Assembly: GCF_042651565.1 (NCBI RefSeq)
Contig: NZ_JBHSDF010000003.1
Reading direction: 5' to 3' (one strand)
Length of the DNA stretch: 64,000 nucleotides
Source: Salinispirillum marinum
GTDB lineage: Bacteria > Pseudomonadota > Gammaproteobacteria > Pseudomonadales > Natronospirillaceae
Within the stretch, counting starts at the first letter, position 1; every line of letters begins with the position of its first letter. The notes beneath the pieces were generated by a model. It ran no database searches. It worked only from the letters and a program-made list of their open reading frames with translations, and was not told where the DNA came from. Position numbers and translations under genes: made by a program. Below, in pieces: positions 61,160-64,000 of the stretch.

Positions 61160-62572
61160 TTAGTTATCCAGGAATGATACCAAACGCACGTCAGCCCCGA
61201 GGATGGCCACCAAGCCATGATCAGGGTGCATCACCGGCACACTCACGGTGAAGGAGTATTCATCCGTAGCGACGGAGCGGTAAATCGGGCTAACATAAGG
61301 ACTCAGTGTATCGCGTGCTGCGGTGAACCAAGGGCGGTCGGACCAGTCGCGCCCGCGACCACTGCCTTCATAGGTCACGGCGACCCAGTCCGGGTGAATA
61401 TTGGCACTGATTTGCCGTCCATCAGGTGCAACCAGATAAAGCAATTCAAAACGTTGACCACTGCGCGCCAGGGCGGCACGCAATGTCTGTTCGATTTTAT
61501 CGGTATCGTGTGGGCTCATTAAGGCCGGTTCAGCCGCTAACATGGCCACATCCCGGCGTGCTTGGGCGTGCCAGTCGAGCTGGAAGACGCCTAAGGTTTC
61601 CAGTAGATGGTCACCATGATGGCGAATGGTTTGGCTACCACTGCTTAGGCTCGCGGCATTCTCCATCAACCGCTGTGCGTTGCTCGAGATGCCTTGAACA
61701 TCCTGGGTTACACCTTGAATTGCATTGCCAATCTGGGTGGTACCAGTGGCGACCTGACGGCTGCAATCTTCAAGCTGGGCCATGCTTGTACGGCTGTGCG
61801 CCAACCGGCCACGAATGTCATCAATACCTTCCACGCCCTGTTCGACCCGCTCACGCACGGTACTTCCACCTTCGGTTAAGCCGGTGACTTCACTGCGAAT
61901 CAGGCCAATGCGCGTTTCCACCTCGTCGGTGGCTTGCATGGTGCGGTGTGCTAAGGCACGCACCTCATCCGCCACCACGGTAAAGCCTCGTCCGGCTTCG
62001 CCAGCACGGGCGGCTTCAATGGCGGCATTGAGGGCCAGTAAATTGGTTTGTCGAGAAATTTCGGCAATCATCCCGACAATACGTTGCATTTCGTCTGCCT
62101 GCTGATCTACCGTGCGGATGCGTTCTTGCAAGCGTGCCATGTCGTCTCGCATGGCGCTCATTAAGTCTCCTACCGCTTGCCCTTGTATATCGCATGCACT
62201 GACTTCTCGTGCGGTATCTGCCGCAAGCTGATGCATGGTTTCAGCCGTAGGGCCGAGTTCGCGGGACACGGTCACGCTGATTTCCTCACTGGCACTCGCC
62301 AATTGCGCAGCGGCTTCCGTAAGTTGTCCGCCCGCCTGTTCGGCCAGTGCAGAGGATTCGGCGAGCAGTGGCGCTTGCCCGGCAATGACCACTGCATTGC
62401 GCAGGCTATCCGTAAAGGCGTTATGTAACCGATGGGTCCATTGGTCAAAGGCGATGGCGGCCGGTAATTCAACGCCACTGCGAGCGGTCAGATTCGCCGC
62501 CGTTAAAGTACTTTGAATGTGTTGGGTTAACTGTTGGCGAGCTCGAACACGGGGACGAATGCTTAACTTCAT
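61160..62572 (-). CDS. Soluble methyl-accepting chemotaxis-type protein with C-terminal Cache-like domain
   Basis: The 470-residue receptor has no membrane helix or HAMP domain. The signalling tip is intact (MIAEISRQTNLLALNAAIEAARAGEAGRGF). After the coiled coil, ~330-470 resembles a PDC/Cache sensor (WSDRPWFTAARD, YVSPIYRSVATDEYSFTVSVPV, LVAILGADVRL). Cache domains are usually extracytoplasmic and N-terminal; here the sensor would be cytoplasmic. GGAG precedes ATG 62572 by eight bases. It is monocistronic. Confidence 0.88.
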   Translation of the reverse strand: MKLSIRPRVRARQQLTQHIQSTLTAANLTARSGVELPAAIAFDQWTHRLHNAFTDSLRNAVVIAGQAPLLAESSALAEQAGGQLTEAAAQLASASEEISVTVSRELGPTAETMHQLAADTAREVSACDIQGQAVGDLMSAMRDDMARLQERIRTVDQQADEMQRIVGMIAEISRQTNLLALNAAIEAARAGEAGRGFTVVADEVRALAHRTMQATDEVETRIGLIRSEVTGLTEGGSTVRERVEQGVEGIDDIRGRLAHSRTSMAQLEDCSRQVATGTTQIGNAIQGVTQDVQGISSNAQRLMENAASLSSGSQTIRHHGDHLLETLGVFQLDWHAQARRDVAMLAAEPALMSPHDTDKIEQTLRAALARSGQRFELLYLVAPDGRQISANIHPDWVAVTYEGSGRGRDWSDRPWFTAARDTLSPYVSPIYRSVATDEYSFTVSVPVMHPDHGLVAILGADVRLVSFLDN

Positions 62573-62693
62573 GCGGACACTCCGGCAACGACAGACATAA
62601 CCCTGTTCTGCAATTGCGGGGCCAACGCACGACGGCACGCGGTTAACGCTCTTGTGCCCTCAGCGCCGGAAAAGGCGCACCAAAGCGGCGCAC

Positions 62694-63332
62694 CTATTCG
62701 TCACCACGCACCAAACGTACATACCGATTACTGCTGCGCGACGCATTTCCATAGGAAAAAGCCGTGCCGAAGTGCACATACCACGCCTGAGTTGTGGAGT
62801 TCGCATATGGCGAGCCGGTCCAATAGAAGTCGCTCAACGCATTCGGGAAATAGTCCGGGTTCACAGCCGGAGCAATGTACCCAGTGTCCAGAATACTTTG
62901 CAATTCAGACAGCGTTGGCATGCGCCAGTCGTTAAACCCACAGAGCCGACTGGCATTAACGGCTGCTGCATAGGTTTCGGTGTTGCACGGCTGAACACCT
63001 AAGGCGTTACTGCAGGTAAGGGGGTTGCCGGTGGCGCCACTGCCAGTGCTGGCATCAAACCATGTATAGCGATGCTGTGCATAGCGCAGATGGCTGGCCG
63101 ATGCTGATTTTGTCTCCCACATCAAGCCACTGGCGGTGTCTAGGGTACAGGCCCATTCCGACAGACCATCACCTAACGGAGCAGACGGTGGAATGACCAG
63201 TCCTGAATTCGCAATTTTATTGAAGCGTTCGGCCGAGTTATTCTGCGCGTTGGCATCGAGCGCCATTAAGCCAATACAGGTGGCTATTGTTAAGGGTCGG
63301 TAGGCCAACGGCCAGCGGGTTTGTAAATTCAT
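62694..63332 (-). CDS. DUF1566 (Lcl C-terminal domain) secreted protein
   Basis: The 212-residue protein has a signal peptide (~1-29, ending DANAQ). The DUF1566 signature includes CTLDTASGLMWETKS, LCGFNDWRMPTLSELQSILD, YWTGSPYANSTTQAWYVHF and the closing YVRLVRGDE. The domain has a C-type-lectin-like fold and is found on bacterial surface or exported proteins. GGGAGTGAG precedes the start. Confidence 0.88.
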   Translation of the reverse strand: MNLQTRWPLAYRPLTIATCIGLMALDANAQNNSAERFNKIANSGLVIPPSAPLGDGLSEWACTLDTASGLMWETKSASASHLRYAQHRYTWFDASTGSGATGNPLTCSNALGVQPCNTETYAAAVNASRLCGFNDWRMPTLSELQSILDTGYIAPAVNPDYFPNALSDFYWTGSPYANSTTQAWYVHFGTAFSYGNASRSSNRYVRLVRGDE

Positions 63333-63435
63333 GGCTCACTCCCTACGCTCAGTTTGAACGATTTTTTATTGTTATGGTCAAACTTTAGCCTATTTTATCC
63401 GTCGTTGCTGTCCGTGAGATTACGGAGTTGCCCGC

Positions 63436-64000
63436 TTACGGTTCGTTCGATAACTGCCAGTCGATGGTGCTTTGACCGGTAGCATGTAAATAGGCATTAG
63501 CGAGCGAAAAATGGCGACACCCGATAAAGCCACGATAGGCAGACAGCGGCGATGGGTGCGGTGCATGCAACAACAGATGACGTTCTGCATCAATAAATTC
63601 GGCTTTTCGCTGGGCGTAGCTGCCCCATAACAAGAAGACAATGTGGTGCTGTTGCGCCGCCAAATTACGCAACAAACAATCCGTTAAGGACTCCCAACCC
63701 CGCTTAGCGTGCGAACCCGCAGCACCAGCCCGCACACTTAGCACACTGTTTAGCAACAAGATGCCCTGCTCGGCCCAAGCCGTCAAGTCGCCATGATTGG
63801 GTGGTAGAAAGCCCACATCGGCCATCAACTCTTTATACATATTTTGCAACGATGGTGGTATGGCTTCTCCACGCGGCACAGAGAAACTCAGGCCCATGGC
63901 TTGTTTCGGCCCGTGGTATGGATCCTGCCCGAGTATCACCACCTTAACGTCTTCTGGGGCCAGCGCTTGCAATGCTCGAAACCGCTGCACGGTGGGCGGA
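63436..64000 (-). CDS. ung: Uracil-DNA glycosylase, N-terminus outside window
   Basis: Ung excises uracil from DNA. The frame is open to the window edge, so the first ~40 residues are missing. The catalytic water-activating motif VVILGQDPYHGPKQAMGLSF and the DNA-intercalating HPSPLSAYRGFIGCRHFS are present, with WAEQGILLLNSVLSVRAG between. A GTG at 63990 could look like a start but lies inside the conserved fold. Confidence 0.95.
   Translation of the reverse strand, partial: PPTVQRFRALQALAPEDVKVVILGQDPYHGPKQAMGLSFSVPRGEAIPPSLQNMYKELMADVGFLPPNHGDLTAWAEQGILLLNSVLSVRAGAAGSHAKRGWESLTDCLLRNLAAQQHHIVFLLWGSYAQRKAEFIDAERHLLLHAPHPSPLSAYRGFIGCRHFSLANAYLHATGQSTIDWQLSNEP

Overview
The window is a contiguous piece of a gammaproteobacterial chromosome. 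Gene orders supporting this are asmA-like/mutY/yggX, nudF-yqiB-cpdA-parE with divergent tolC, a recN/fur/rnfH/ratA/smpB/ssrA neighbourhood, adjacent guaB and guaA, phhA-phhB, and prkA-yeaH-spoVR. A one-piece tmRNA, a LexA-type box before recN and a CueR-type copper promoter agree. An Oceanospirillales-like free-living marine or saline bacterium is my best guess. The genus is not determined.

Layout. 1-630: the end of an MFS gene, then a repeat-rich spacer. 630-10.9 kb: doxX, argA, pyrF-btuF, a small secreted protein, msrA, pilZ, ilvD, and an asmA-like/mutY/yggX operon. 11-16.3 kb: tRNA-Phe, a cytochrome b561/b562 pair, DUF2750, a YafJ-type amidotransferase, a methyltransferase and an LdtD-like L,D-transpeptidase. 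16.3-18.3 kb: a copper module (CopL-like, double DUF305, DUF411) behind a CueR-type promoter. 18.3-24.5 kb: two divergent operons of circularly permuted ATP-grasp ligases, alpha-E proteins and a transglutaminase, with a sigma-54-like promoter facing each way in the 254-bp gap. 24.5-27 kb: a membrane ferric-reductase-like protein coupled to a periplasmic cytochrome b5/double-FMN protein. 27-35.5 kb: phhBA, recN, the fur/rnfH/ratA/NSS-transporter operon, smpB, tmRNA and small envelope proteins. 35.5-51.8 kb: glgC-glgA, an MFS transporter, tadA-guaA-guaB, an HD-GYP response regulator, tolC, nudF-yqiB-cpdA-parE and waaA. 51.8-55.8 kb: an accessory, partly AT-rich island with a truncated YefM/Phd antitoxin, a ccdAB pair and orphan genes. 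55.8-61 kb: prkA-yeaH-spoVR with an unusual nest of inverted repeats. 61-64 kb: a soluble chemoreceptor with a C-terminal Cache-like domain, a DUF1566 protein and a partial ung.

Most of the window is housekeeping. The parts that most reward follow-up are: (i) the divergent, apparently sigma-54-driven peptide-ligase/transglutaminase locus, which lacks the Anbu protease often found with such genes; (ii) three families of structured intergenic repeats, two with compensatory stem changes; (iii) the CueR-controlled copper module; (iv) the trans-membrane flavin/heme electron-transfer pair; (v) the toxin-antitoxin island. All functional statements rest on sequence reading and family knowledge. No searches were run.
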